Source: Cristatella mucedo (Eukaryota; Bryozoa; Phylactolaemata; Cristatellidae). Taken from it: a stretch of DNA of 64,000 nucleotides. Of this stretch, positions 1-12,254 are shown one piece after another. How positions within the stretch are numbered: the stretch's first letter is position 1; every line of letters begins with the position of its first letter. The stretch is from assembly GCA_009760855.2 (NCBI GenBank), contig WPIO01000178.1, positions 99,501-163,500 on the forward strand, in the 5' to 3' direction. The translations under genes were made by a program, and so were the position numbers. The notes beneath the pieces are model-generated. The model was not told where the DNA came from, made no database searches, and was given only the letters and a program-made list of their open reading frames with translations.

Positions 1-36
1 CCAGCATGTCTCCTGTAACATCTGTAAAAAATCTAT

Positions 37-498
37 GTGCCCTGTTCCAAAGTGACATTTTGTCTAGACGACTACATCAGCTCCACAGTCAGGCCTGGCT
101 ACTGTCAGCTACGTAACATTGCTAAAATTTGGCCCTGCTTAGGCAGGGGTACTACATTTAAATTGCTCCATGCATTTGTCACATTCCATCTTGACTTATG
201 TATCTCACTGCTTGCTTGTCTATCGGCCTCTGCAGCTAGCCACTTACAGTTGTTGCAAAACTCTGCAGCTAGACTTGCCTGTCGTGAACAACATAGTTAC
301 CACATCACACCACTTCTTGCTGACCTGCACTGGCTCCCAATCAAACAGCATATCGACTTCAAGGTTCTGTCACTCATTTTTAGGTTTCTTCATTCTCTGG
401 CTCCAGCCTACCTATCAGAACTACACCTAAACCAGCCTAGGCATCGTACCACACTTCCATTTAGCCTCACGACATTCTCCGACTGGCGACATTTATAA
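37..498 (+). mobile_element. LINE (CR1/L2-like) ORF2 C-terminal remnant
   Basis: A 153-codon open frame matches the part of a non-LTR retrotransposon polyprotein that follows the reverse transcriptase. Readable landmarks are DDYISSTV, LLADLHWLP, HIDFKVLSL and HSLAPAYLSEL, which recur in the longer LINE copy at 2967-3530. The endonuclease and the catalytic RT motifs are absent, so this is a dead fragment. It probably extends past the left edge, since the preceding bases resemble the same family. The frame stops near 498 and the usual LINE 3' tail is not seen. Confidence 0.85.
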
Positions 499-539
499 GG
501 TTGAGCAAAAAGTTTGCCCACCGTGGTTTTAAAAAGAAT

Positions 540-2126
540 TTAATGAAATAATAATTTAATAAATTTAACAATAATTTAATGAATAGCACGATGCTGATAA
601 GAACTTTTTCCTCAACCTTTTAAAAAGAAGCTTAATATGTACCTGTCTCTTGATGCATTTCGTAGGTCTTTGTGGCTTGTTCTTTGTAGGCTTTTCTGCA
701 CTGACATTGTGCATGTTACCACTAACCACATTTGCATGTCGAGACTGTACATGTTACTTTTAACCATATTATGCTTGTTGACACTGCTTGTAACTACTAA
801 CCAATTTATCATTCTTCGGTTAAAGCATATATAAAATGCCTAGAAATATATTGATTTCTGGGGGCATTATAGGAAGGTATTATTATTATTGCAACTAATA
901 TTTTCAAAGGCCGAGCCTTTATCAGGCTGTATAATGAGCAGAAATAAACTATGCGACTGAACGGCCATCTGAATTATCCAGTATTTCGTGTAACCCCCAA
1001 GGGGATACCTAAGCACTAGATAGAAAGCATCTGCCCTTTTGCCAGGATTTGAAGTCATGACTTCCAAAGCAGGGACAGAATACGTATTTGCTTAGCATTA
1101 GGAATGTGCAGCAGGATCCGATCATGTCCACTGATGGTTTGCGCTGTTTTGAGATCTGACTGTGATATGATGCCTAATATTCTACGCATGCAGCTCGATA
1201 GAGAGTGCAGCTCGATAGCTTCCTTTAGCGTTGGCTACTGCTGCTGCTGGGGATCTTGTCTGAGCTTTGCTGGCTGTGCATGGCCTTGTAATCCCATGTA
1301 GTTTTCAAAATTCGTAACTTCGAATGTCGTCGGCCGTGGGATTGGGTGCGAAAACAACTTAGTCTCGAGTGGGTACAATCCCACAATCTATTGGTTGCTG
1401 GTCCAGTGCTTCACTGCCTGAGCTATCAGGATGGCTCTCAATGCAAGGCTTTTAGACTTGGCTTATACATTTTCCCTAGCCCACGCTAGCGCCAGCGTAA
1501 TCCTGGTGCACTGCCTGAATGCTTGCCTATTGATTAATAGCAACCTGGTTTCGAGTGCAACCGTTATTTTTGCTGTGGTTTGCGAGAAAATCGACGGCTC
1601 AACTTAAGCAGGTCTCGGGCAAGGCAGGCAGGAAGTGACTTGTTTTGCTGCAGCCTTGCTCGGTGCTCCTGAATGGGTTGGCCACATCACTTTCAGAGTG
1701 GCATAGACAGCACTCGGTATATGCAGTCGTAGGCAACTCTTAGTAGGCAAGAGCTGGAGCAAGCCCACTGGATTTCTAAATTGAAGCCTGGGATGGGAGC
1801 CTACTCTTTTGCCTACTCTTTTGCAGTGGGGGATTTTTAGAACTTGCTTCAGTTAAGTGGAATTGCACTCGGCGATCCGCTGACGGAAGCCAGGTAGAAG
1901 GCATTTAGTTTGTTACCTTAGTTACCAGTTAGCTACCTGTGTAGGTTTGGAGGATTTGGATGTTTGCTGTGTAAGCATTACACACCTTCGTAATCGCGGA
2001 GCTGCTTTAGCTCCGGTTCTAGCGGCATTCACTGCCTATCTACATTCGGTTGCACTTGCACTCTGCTTGCCCTCGAGCCACAGATAACCGTATAGTGAAC
2101 TCAGCTCAAAAGTGCATGCACTAATA
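540..2126. other. No gene recognised
   Basis: About 1.6 kb of unique-looking sequence. Only short open frames without recognisable motifs are present. A trinucleotide (ATT)n scrap near 880 resembles the end of the LINE tails found elsewhere in the window. Confidence 0.5.
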
Positions 2127-2200
2127 ATAATCTAATGCATTACTGTAGCACCCTCAGAGAACTTAATCTATTTCTAGGCACTTTACATATGGTCTAAACA
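2127..2200 (-). repeat. LINE 3'-tail fragment
   Basis: Reads, on the minus strand, as the standard end of the local LINE family: a CCTAGAAATAGATTAAGTTC-like block, then CTGAGGGTGCT. It lies immediately 5' of the LINE body at 2227 in the opposite orientation. Confidence 0.6.
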
Positions 2201-2226
2201 AAGCACGATCCAATGGTAGTGGTAGC

Positions 2227-3530
2227 ATGCTCAATATCTCCCTTCTACCATTCCTATCTAAGACACCGGAACGGGTCGTGGCAGACCAGCTGAACTCATG
2301 TATTGGAACCTCAAACCTTGCTAGTAAGTTCCAGTCTGGCTTTAGAGCTAATCACTCCACAGAGTCAGCATTGCTTAGGGTGTACAAAAACCTACTTAGG
2401 AATGCAGACATAGGTGGAGTGTTTCTGCTTGTTTTGCTCGATCTTTCGGCAGCTTTTGATACCATCGATCACAAAGTTCTTCTAGAGCATCCCTCATCTC
2501 GCCTGGGCATCACTGGCATTGCTCTACAATGGTTCAGATCATATCTCAGTGGGAGACTCCAGAGTATTGACGTTAATGGACAAAGATCATCCGAGGTACC
2601 TCTGAAATATGGGGTACCTCAGGACTCGGTGCTAAGTCCAGTTCTTTTCACGGTTTATACTATCCCTCTTGCTGATGTGATTGCCAAGCACAGTCTAGGC
2701 TTTCACTTCTATGTGGATGACACTCAGTTGTACCTTTGCTTTGATCCCTCCCAGCCTTCGAGCACCTCGAATTCTCTCAACTCACTTGCTGCATGTATTG
2801 ATGACATCCACACATGGATGGCAGCAAATTTTCTAAAACTAAACGAGGATAAAACTAACTTACTAGTTATGGGCAAACCCAGTGTGATTCAGAAATTGGA
2901 AAAGCTGACGCTCAAATTGGCTCAGCCAGCATATCTCCTGTTGAATCAGCTCAAAATCAAGGTGTCATGTTCCAAAGTGACCTCTCGTTAGACGACCACA
3001 TCAGCTCCACAGTCAAATCTGCCTACTTTCAGCTGCATAACGTTGCTAACATTCTGGCTTGTTTAGATAAGGATACCACGTCTAAATTGGTCCATGTATT
3101 TGTGACATCCCGACTTGATTTATGTAACTCACTGCTTACTGGCCTACCAGCATGTGCAATCAGGCGATTACAGCTTGTGCAAAACTCTGCAGCTAAGTTT
3201 GTTTGTCGTGAACGTTGCAGTTGCCACATCAGACCACTTCTCGCCGACCTGCACTGGCTCCCAGTCAAGCACCACATCGACTTCAAAGTTTTGTCGATCA
3301 CTTTTAGGTCACTTCATTCTTTGGCTCCAGCCTATCTCTCAGACCTACTCCCCCACCAGGCCAAGCATCGTATCACCCACTTTTCGGAATCCAACAGTTT
3401 ACCAATACCTCGTACAAACCTCAAATCCTTTGGAGACCGTGCATTTAGTTCGTATGCTCCCAAAGCCTGGAACTCCCTCCCGACTTGCATCAGAACATCC
3501 CCTGACTTGACCACATTTAAAAGAACGTAA
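2227..3530 (+). pseudogene. LINE reverse transcriptase, 5'-truncated and frameshifted
   Basis: This is the most intact retrotransposon coding sequence in the window. The first frame (2227-2991) carries RT motif A (LDLSAAFDTIDH), a motif B variant (GVPQDSVLSP; the family norm is GVPQGS) and motif C (FYVDDTQLYL). A second frame (2967-3530) continues the same protein through DHISSTVKSAYF, LLADLHWLPVKHH, LAPAYLSDLLP and FGDRAFSSYAPKAWNSLP. The two frames overlap around 2967-2991, so one frameshift separates them. The 5' end begins inside the RT domain (SLLPFLSKTPERVVADQLN) with no endonuclease, the usual signature of 5' truncation during target-primed reverse transcription. It resembles CR1/L2/Rex1-like elements; the exact clade was not determined. 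Confidence 0.93.
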
Positions 3531-3935
3531 AAAACACACCTATTTAGGACAGCATTTAGTGGGTCCCTGTGATTCGTTCTTCATGTGCTTATGCGTGCTG
3601 ACACTGTGCATGCTGCCACTAACCACATTTGCATGCTGACCCTGTGCATGTCACCCCTAACCATGTTACTCATTTTGTTTGCTTATCAAGCATGCTATTT
3701 CTCACCATTCAATTGCGTTTCCCTTTGCAGCAAATGTAAAGCACCTAGAGAGAGAGAGAGATTGAGTTCTCTGAGGGCGCTTTATCAAGTGCATTTTTAT
3801 TATTATTATTATAAGCATGATATTACTAGCGATTCAATCGTGTTTCCCTTTGCAGCAAATGTAAAGTGCCTAGGAAGAGATTGAGTTCTCTGGGGGTGCT
3901 TTATCAAGTGCATTATTATTATTATTATTATATCG
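3531..3935 (+). mobile_element. LINE 3' UTR with two successive tails
   Basis: Continues the LINE at 2227. The conserved tail (AAATGTAAAGC, then CTAGAGAGAGAGAG, then TTGAGTTCTCTGAGGGCGC and TTTATCAAGTGCATT) ends in (ATT)n near 3812. A second, slightly different copy of the whole tail follows directly and ends in (ATT)n near 3931. This is the reference tail for the many orphan tails elsewhere in the window. Confidence 0.85.
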
Positions 3936-5058
3936 ACAACCATAACCTGGTTAAAGGTGACATTCACATCGTCAGCCTGCAAATTTGTTTGTGGCAGCAT
4001 TCCCATTCTAAGCTGTTCCTAATTTATAACAATTAGTAACCATGTGTAATTCACGTATGCTGCCGCTTGTGTGTCTACCCCCTTCCCTACCTCCTTCCCC
4101 TCCATCTCCACCATCCCACCCCCTTCCCCACCCACAACAATTAGGCATGTGGCCAAGTACTAGATTTGCTTGTTGCTGCAGAGTGAATCCGATGTCATCG
4201 CTTAATCTTGCATCGGCGGCTGCCTATGTCCTGTTCTACGAAGCCAATAAAGATGGGATCTTCCAATCAAGTCTGTGATCAACGACGTCACTGTTCTAGT
4301 GCATGTCTGCCTCTTCTACATAGATGCTGTGCAGCCCAGGGCAGGAGTATATTTTCACACGTAGTCAAACGAGTATGCGCTGGGCAATCATCTGTGTCCT
4401 CCAGGTTCTCTGTATGGCCTCTGTAGGTTTTTTATATGCATGCGACCCCAAAGCCATGCGCTTGCGGCACTGTGCTGGGCTCGTCAGCTAGGGGGCAGGT
4501 TAGGCACCCACTGGCAGCCCCACGTGGTCATTGCAGCATTGCTGCCTCTACATATTTGCCTCCGCATGTCTTGCCCACTTTGCTGCTGCTGCTACGAGTG
4601 TGTGCACACGTGACGCCACACTTCGTGCGAGGGTGCCAAAGCTTTCTGTGATATGTGCGATTTGTATTTGCCTTCTGTATACCGACGTGTTTTAGTTTTG
4701 CCGTCTGAGTTTGAATCAGCTATGCCAGTCATCTGCTTGCCTGGCTTCTCGGCACTCCAGATCTCAGTCAGTGGTGCGTTTGAGGCCTTCGTAGAGTGTG
4801 AGGCCTTTGGCAGTGTGCAGAGGTGACAGCTTACTTTATTTGGTTGAGCTAATTGCTTGATTAAACATTTACCAGCATTTGTTGTTGCTCCTCAAAGGTT
4901 GGGCTCTTACAATAAGGTCCGCCTGCTGGCAATCTATATGCAACAGCATCCCTACTAACGGCACTTGGCAAGGCAATGCAAGTATATCCCTTCAACGTAG
5001 AAGTGCCACATTCTATATTGAGGCTTTCCAGTGCTGCCACCCTGCAGCCACTGCCCCT

Positions 5059-5060
<2 letters not shown>
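3936..5060. other. No gene recognised
   Basis: Mixed-composition sequence with a pyrimidine-rich run at about 4075-4130 (ccctccttcccctcc type). Open frames here are short and low-complexity. I see no splice-consistent exon. Confidence 0.4.
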
Positions 5061-5104
<44 letters not shown>

Positions 5105-5113
5105 ACGCACACG

Positions 5114-5144
<31 letters not shown>

Positions 5145-5148
5145 GCAC
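5061..5148. repeat. (CA)n microsatellite
   Basis: About 88 bp of CA repeats with a central block of GCACAC interruptions. The long His/Thr or Cys/Val open frames in this stretch are artefacts of the repeat. Confidence 0.97.
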
Positions 5149-5159
5149 GATATCTCCAC

Positions 5160-5875
5160 ATGCTCTCCCAACTGCCAACTCGCGATACCCAGCCCTCTCC
5201 TCTTCATGACGGCGCTGGCTTTTGTTTGACATCATGCCTTACCAGTAGAAACTGGTAAATGCCTTGGCCAGCATGGAACAATCAGGAGAGGCATCATGTA
5301 CAGCTTGTTGCCTAACATTGTCCTCTCTCATTCCATAAGATTGACACCTGGAGAAAGATCAAGTTTGGTCCCAAGCAAAACTCTGTAATTCTGGACATGC
5401 CTATAATTGCTGTGTGCTTCACGGAGGGGGGGGGGTGATGGAGCATTTAATTAATTTAGCAATCAATAAAGACAGCCGGCTTCATTGCCACGTGTTAGGA
5501 AGGAAAATAGGTAGCCATTTTCGAATCGAAAAATGACTGCCGATCGGCAGCTGTTTACCCTTTCAATACTGTTTCTTAAGCTACTGACACAGACGTGTGT
5601 GGCTCCCGAGTAAGGGTTTGCTGGGTTGGGGGTATGAATGCTTGTCTTGCACACCATGCAAAGGTCCAGCAGCAGCAAAGAACAGCAGCAACTAGTATGA
5701 TTGATTCGTTTTTTTTTTAGTGTATCCCAATGTGGGCCATTTTGAGCTATCTTCATTTGACTCTGTAGTATGCAAAGACAAATCAGCGGCACCAGGTGAC
5801 ACTGGAATTCGCCCCCAGCAAAGAAGTAGACATGGCAGAGCCTTCTGCTCGTTGGCATAGACAGAAATTCGTTAA
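5160..5875. other. No gene recognised
   Basis: A poly-G run near 5426 and a minus-strand frame of about 130 codons (5463-5858) without any recognisable motif. I treat that frame as chance. Confidence 0.4.
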
Positions 5876-5879
5876 GGGA

Positions 5880-6075
5880 GACCGAACCTTTTAAAAGGAA
5901 GCAGGACCTGTTAGACGTCTGTTGAACCTTTTAAAGGGGGAGCAGACTTTTTATAGGGAAGCAGAACATTTTGACGCAGGCTGAACCATTGAAAAGAAAG
6001 CTAAACCTTTTAAAAGGAAGCTCGTCCTTTTAAAGGAAAGCTGGACCTTTAAAGGCGCTGCACCCTTTAGGGCGA
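5880..6075. repeat. Degenerate tandem repeat built on CCTTTTAAAAGG
   Basis: About eight diverged units, each roughly 20-30 bp, of the form GAACCTTTTAAAAGGAAGC. The core CCTTTTAAAAGG is itself palindromic. Units differ by several substitutions and small indels, so the array is old. Confidence 0.75.
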
Positions 6076-6674
6076 GGGCTAAAGCCTTAAGTTGGCCGAA
6101 TCAGCCGATCTTTGGTTGGTGGTGTGCCTAAACTGTTGGTGGCGTGCCTTTTCTTTTCTTTTTTATTCGGCTTGAGAAGGCTGCGAATTTATCACTCATG
6201 GGCTTGGCAAGCAGTGTTCCCCATATCCTGTGTAAATAACTAGACTAACTGCTTGTAGTGTGTATACTTGGCTGCTGCTGCTGCCGCCGCTGCTGCTGCT
6301 GCTTACTAGGCATTATACCACGAGCTCCTTCCGCCTTGGAATCTCTCAAGCAGCAACTTTGATATTGCAGTTTTAAGGGCAAATAACAAGAACAGCAGAA
6401 TCAAGCAGAACCGGCAGGCCTGTGGACAATTAGACTGGTGTCACATCACACCAAGTTGTATTGCTGAACTCGGTTCGAGAAACCTCAATGATGCTTTGGC
6501 TCACGACAAGGTCACTTAGTGACTAGCAGAAGCTCACATGTCAAACGCAGTCTTTATTTCATTTGACTAAATGAACGTAAATGACAGTAAAGTAAATGAC
6601 CAGCCATGCTGTAGATTCAAGTAATTACATGCCTAATGAAGGAATTTCCGCTTCTTGAGACCACGCACAGACTC

Positions 6675-6966
6675 TGTACAGAGCCAGAGGGGGCATTTGC
6701 CCCCCCCCCCCTATGCAGCAAGGCAGCTACCGGGGTCGCCCTCTATTTTTATGCCCAACGACTGTCACCATCGACGAAATTACGTCTTAATTCCACTCAA
6801 TGAGCAACCGCCAAGTTCATATGATATAAGCATCGCGATTTTGATCTATATTTTTGATTAGTTGCGTCTCTAGCCCTACCTACGTGAACACTTTTTGGGT
6901 CTTACCCCTTACATAAACATTTTGCAGGTCGTACTCCCCTAGATGAAATTACTGGCTCGGCCACTA
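6675..6966. mobile_element. MITE, family shared with 37078-37357
   Basis: About 290 bp bounded by imperfect inverted ends: AGAGCCAGAGGGGGCA on the left and TGGCTCGGCCACT on the right. The interior aligns by eye with the copy at 37.1 kb: a shared TCAATGAGCAAC / TCGATGAGCAAC block and a shared TTACCCCTTRCATAAA block. No transposase is encoded. The AGTGGCGGAGCCAG-type terminus suggests a hAT-like non-autonomous transposon, which is an inference from terminus style only. Confidence 0.65.
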
Positions 6967-9900
6967 CACATACCTCTCCTAGAAGTAGATCTAAATTTGT
7001 GTTTACGAGCCATGCAATCCAGGGCCTAAACAATAGAATGCTGTAAGTGTACTAAATTAGGCAATCTCGCTTTACAATAGATATATCTAGGCTCTAATTC
7101 AGTGCCAGCCCGACAAACTGAGGAAGCTTAGTGGTTAAAATCAGGAATAGTGCTGGCATAGTCCTACGCTTGTGTACCTGCCCAGAGCTCTAAAGAAACT
7201 TATAAAAAAAATGCACCCGGATGGATGCAATCAACTGGATACTAAAACTAATTAGATCAAATTCGTTCCTTCGATGCTTGGAGCGAAGCCATCTCCTGAC
7301 CTACTTTATGCCTTATGCTAGAACACCTATTTAACAGTGTAGGCAGCAGGCGATCGAAGTTATCACCATCTTTCAAATATACGGCCGCTGAAGAAACTTG
7401 GGGAAAAATTTACCAAACAAGTACAGTTCTGAACCTCAAACATCACGGAATAAATACTGGCCTTATCCAAGGGCTGATCATCTTAATAATGATACTACAT
7501 TTGTATAGCACCCTAAGAGAACTAATTCTCTTTCGAGACACTTTACATATGCTGTAAATGAAGTATGTCATTGGTTAGTAAAACTGAGGCAGTGCCTGCA
7601 AACAGAAGCACACAAAGAATAAGTTATACAAACTCAGCAAGTCCGGTTTTGAACGGCTTTAGCTCCGTTTTGAAGGGGCACTGAAGAGAGGTGGAGAGTT
7701 TATGCCCCGCCCTATGGGATTTATCTCCCTTCAAGGACATTTATTGGTATTTCTCACGATCTGATGCAAATTGGCACACAATATGAGGGTAACATAACAT
7801 ACACTTTGACATAACCATAGGTGTAATGATAGAGTGGCCGACTAGGCCGAAGTTTCTAAATGTTCTCATGGTCAAGCTGTGCCTTCTTAATGAGTATTGT
7901 ATCAGCAACCTTTATTGAAAGATGCAGGGCCAAGACCCGTTGTGCAGTTACGAACATGTCCTCTCGCCATCAGCGTAATGCCGTGGTTTCCGACAGCTAA
8001 AAAATCAATCTGAAGCTACGTCGTTATTACGAAAGGACAAAATAAGAGCCATTACTGCACAGTCCCAACAGTTATGGCCAGTTATGACGACTATCATAAA
8101 TACCGATCCTTTCTTGCGACTGGTGTGCCCTTACGATCGGGGCTGCCGAGGCAATATTCTGTTTCTATAGATAACGACCGAACAGAAGTGCGCGTCTCGC
8201 GAACTCTGCAAGCATGTCACAACTAAGTTTACTGACTTACAAAGACAATTTAACTAAACGGGAGCAGCAACTTTTTATCGAGCTGGCATCTCCCTACAAA
8301 AATAAAAAATGATTGGGCGCTGGACAGTGCTGCCAACTCAGTGCTCGGTCACTCGTACAGCTGAAACGCTCCTAGACATTGACGGTTGCACACATGTCAA
8401 CAACAAGAAACTCGAGCTGAATGCAATCAGAAACCAAAATAGCCCCGAATCTGCTGTGAGCATTAGATTCCCTTGCAGCCTGAGATTCTGCTAGCGATGC
8501 TGCACTAAACCATTGGCATCGGTAGCCTGCGGTTGAGATCGTGGCTAACCGAGCGAATTCACGGGGTTTGTGGTGGCAAGGCGTTAGCCCCCTCCCCCCT
8601 CCCTTATCCCATTAGTATGCATTCAGCAGAAGATAGAACAAAAGAGCTCGAGGTCCATTCAGACGACGGAGGTCGCCTAAAGTTCCTGGTCACCCACCAA
8701 ATCTCAAGTAAGAGATTTTTCCCGAGTCCTGAAAGAGATCATAAGCAGCAGGCTGCTACAGGCAGGTGATAGTCGCAAAGGCTCTTCTGTCGCCATAAAA
8801 CGGAGGCTGTTGGATAAAGCCGATTTTTATGAAGAAGAGTCCGAATTGTGCCCGGGCGGCAACGTGGTATTTCAGTCGGATTAACGCCAGCACAGTGTCA
8901 ACCCATTTCCATTTCTTGGTGGGGCCGAGCGAGTTCCAAGGCCATCCGAACAGTGATTGACTCAGCAATGCTGTCGGGCTTAGTTATAAAAATGTCCGCA
9001 GCCGGGCTTGCAAGTCGATCTAACCGTCGTCCCCAGGACGACTGGCGTCTGCGTCACGTGAATGGACCTGGGAGCCGAGCAAAAACTTTCAGCAGAGGTA
9101 AAGCTATCAGCAGTCGCCGGTACAAGGCTGAGGCTCGTAGGCACAGCGATTGTGGAAGGTGACCAGAGCATGGCTCTGTTGGTCTTGCCCCTGAGGCTCC
9201 GACAGAACCGGCCATTATTTCGAATGGGCGATAGCACTTTGAGTTGGACTACAGAAGTCCTTCTATTTAGGCAGGTCCGATAGAGGCCTGCAACATGCAG
9301 CTGCCGCCTATCAGATTTCCATATTTCCACAGTCTGCCACTTCCCTCTGTGCCCATAGTGTAACATGAGGAAACACCCGCCCACCAAGATAAGTTGAAGC
9401 CAAGCACTGAGCTCCGAAAGCTTAAAAGTGAAAGAGCTCAATCGTTAAGGCTTAGCTGCTACATGAATCTGCACGGATAATGACCGACCGATGGACTCAA
9501 GTGCTGGTCATGAGGAAATGAGTATTGTCAGAGAACTATTGTCGGAGTCGTCGTAGATTCTGCTGAACTGGAAAGCAGACTTGTCGAAAAATGCTGTAAG
9601 TTCGAATCGGTAACTCACTTGCTTAACAACTTTCACTGGTTCCCAGTTGCAAAGCCCGTTCAGTTCAGACTTTTTCGGTATCTTAGAGCAGCAGACGTCC
9701 TGCTTCCTCAAATGTTAAGAGCCTAGAAAGAGATTGAGTTAAGAAATGTATAGTAGCAATTATTATCCTTATTCATGACTACGTCTATGGGTATGACTTC
9801 TTACGAGGATCGGGAAAGTGAAAGGTTTCATCAGCGCCCACCTTGAAATATTAAAATAGACGCCGCGGAGGACCACATTTACAGCTAGGTATTGGAAGTG

Positions 9901-10790
9901 TGCCGCATCTGTATCCATGAACTATTCAAGTACACATGGAAGGACGCACCGTCGCGGAAAGCTGTGTAGGTTGTTCACGTTTACAGGCGCGGTACGCGCA
10001 CCGCGCGATCCTGTACGTACGCTGCCGGGTAAAAGCGGTTACGTTAAAGCAGCTGCGTTAAAGCCAGACGACGAGCGCCGCTTTCAGAAGGGCGAACCGC
10101 AGTACTGTGCTTTTCTAAGGAAATGCGATGAAGCATGTTGCGAATCCAACGATAAATTACTGCTCATGTTTAGCGTTGCTCCTGCATGGCTGCTTGAGAA
10201 CTCAGAGCTCTCATGAAACTTCGATGTCGCCCGAGGCGTCAAGAGGACAATTAAATGGACGCGTGGCCCATGAAGGCGCTGCAGCCTCCGGTCTTGCCAT
10301 GGAACGGAAAAACGCATGTGGAGGGACAGCTAATTTGCATGAACAACACACTTAGGTTAGCTCTGGACGGCAGTGGAAGGCGATGAATAGAAAAGGTGCT
10401 TCGCATATTACCGCACTGGAGTGCACGGCGAATTGCGTGACTTTGGATGGATCAAAACACGCCGAGGAGCTTATTTTGAAAAGTAGCTCGTTTTTTATAA
10501 ATGATATTGCAGCTCTTGGATTATCGCTGACTAAGATCTCGACTGACAAACTTGTGGCCTACGGAATAACGTTGGGCCTTCAAGGAGTCCGGTTTGGAGT
10601 TGTCGCCACCGAGGCTTCTTGATGCCTCGTCCGAGAACCGGCCCTTCTTTGCACTGAAATATTCAGTTGAAGAATTATAAGAATTACTTAAAAAACTATT
10701 TAAAATGATTTATGCAACTAATTTAGAATAATAAGAAATTTAAAAATATCTGCGGAATACCACTGCCACTGTTAACCACTTCCTGCTGCA
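6967..10790. other. Repeat scraps, no gene recognised
   Basis: Contains a LINE tail on the minus strand at about 7485-7555 (tagcaccctaagagaact), a SINE end at about 8766-8826 (GGCTCTTCTGTCGCCATAAA, then AGGCTGTT), a LINE tail on the plus strand at about 9710-9775 and an AT-rich block at 10670-10755 just upstream of the snoRNA host gene. Several open frames of 75-150 codons (8848-9162 plus, 8980-9441 minus, 9917-10216 plus) show no motif I recognise. Confidence 0.5.
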
Positions 10791-11279
10791 GCGGAATCGA
10801 CCATTTCTTTCGACATGCAGCCACGAGGGTAGTGGTCACGCGAAGATGGAGCTAGCTAACGAGTATGATGTGGGCATGTGCTTGATGGCTATTTCGGTAA
10901 GTCGTGCCTTCCCGCTACACTGTCAAAATATTTCCATTTCTAGTCAGTAGGTAGCTATCGTACGCGTATACTCGTTTCAACCTTTAGTATCTTAATTGAC
11001 AGAAGTTGGCCACTTGCATGAGATCGACTGCCATATTGTATATCTGTACTAGTGTAAGGATAAAGTTGTATTTAAGAATGTGAATTGTCAACCATTTATC
11101 AGTTAAGCATTTGCTTTAATAGCTATGGCCCATAAAGCTTTCAGTAAGTCATCGTAATTCTTTTGTAGCCGAGGAGGTATCAGAAGTCCACTGTATCCGC
11201 TTGAGCTCAGCTCAAGGATAAGCAATCACTCAAGGTTAGTAGGATTACATTAGCGGCTGAGTTTAGCGGCCTTATTGAA

Positions 11280-11361
11280 TTGCCTGTGATGACGAAGATT
11301 CTGCCAAATGAATACTGCAGTGAAGACAAAACTATTTACCGTTCCAAAAATACTGAGGCAA
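11280..11361 (+). ncRNA. Box C/D snoRNA, copy 1 of 3
   Basis: Box C is GTGATGA at 11286-11292 and box D is CTGA at 11353-11356. A terminal stem TTGCC/GGCAA closes it. The internal C'-like box is GTGAAGA, after a conserved GATTCTGCCAAATGA segment that could hold a D' guide and D' box. Box D ends 72 nt before the next exon. It is nearly identical to copies 2 and 3 except for the 7-9 nt just before box D. No rRNA or snRNA target was found by eye. Confidence 0.88.
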
Positions 11362-11513
11362 AATATCTATACCAAAGTTGTTATTAATATTCCGCTAGGT
11401 CTAATCTATCAAGTGTTGCCCATTGTAGATGATATAACCAGGACACTAAAGCCGGGACAAAAAAGACTTGCTACAAGTAAGCATCGCAGCTGTAAAATGT
11501 ACTTGCTTCTCTT

Positions 11514-11594
11514 ACCCTCTGATGACAAAGATTCTGCCAAATGAACATTGCAGTGAAGACAAACCATCTACCGTTCCACTTATGGCTGAGGCGC
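11514..11594 (+). ncRNA. Box C/D snoRNA, copy 2 of 3
   Basis: TGATGA at 11520-11525 (preceded by C rather than a purine), the shared GATTCTGCCAAATGAACATT core, C'-like GTGAAGA, box D CTGA at 11586-11589. Its terminal stem is weaker than in copies 1 and 3. Box D ends 71 nt upstream of the next exon (11661). Confidence 0.87.
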
Positions 11595-11730
11595 TAACGT
11601 GCTGACTTGCTGTAATAGTACATCGATCGGTGGCTCCTTACGTTTGTGTTTATATTGCAGGTTATTCACGACGCTACATTTAACCTAGCTAAATGAGTAA
11701 GTTCAGCCTTTTGACAGTCGTTTTATTTTT

Positions 11731-11810
11731 TACCTGTGATGACAAAGATTCTGCCAAATGAACATTGCAGTGAAGACAAACTATCTACCGTTCCATAATG
11801 CCTGAGGTTT
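11731..11810 (+). ncRNA. Box C/D snoRNA, copy 3 of 3
   Basis: Box C GTGATGA at 11736-11742, box D CTGA at 11802-11805, terminal stem ACC/GGT. The core matches copy 2 almost base for base. Box D ends 70 nt upstream of the next exon (11876). Confidence 0.88.
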
Positions 11811-12254
11811 TCCTTCTGTGCAGTGCCTGTGATAATGGAGAAGCTCTTATTTACTAAGCTGCTTTTGCTTTTCAGGTGCTACCGTGCGGGCTTAACATCT
11901 GTGATTGCTCCATGCGACAAGAAGACACTGGACCTGGCTCTTCCATCTGAGACTTAATCTAATCGTACTTTCAGGTTTGTGTACCTTGTTGGTGCCAAAA
12001 GGCTTAGCCAAGCTTACCTGTGGAAGTTGCTATAACGGATTGGCTAGTTTTGTGAACGGTAGTTGTCATTGTAGTTACAACGACTAGGTCACGATGTCAT
12101 ACATTTGATATAGAACCCTCAGAGAACTCATCTCTTTCTGGGCACTTACGTTTTCGTCAACGGAAGCACGTATTAATCAAAATGCCCTTAAAAAGATACT
12201 GGAAGGGCGACCCATGAGTACGTATTGCAAGCTTTTGCTGAGACCTGCTGGCAT

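Noticed and set aside
5061-5258. Several long open frames on both strands
   Set aside because: They consist of His-Thr or Cys-Val dipeptides translated from a CA microsatellite.
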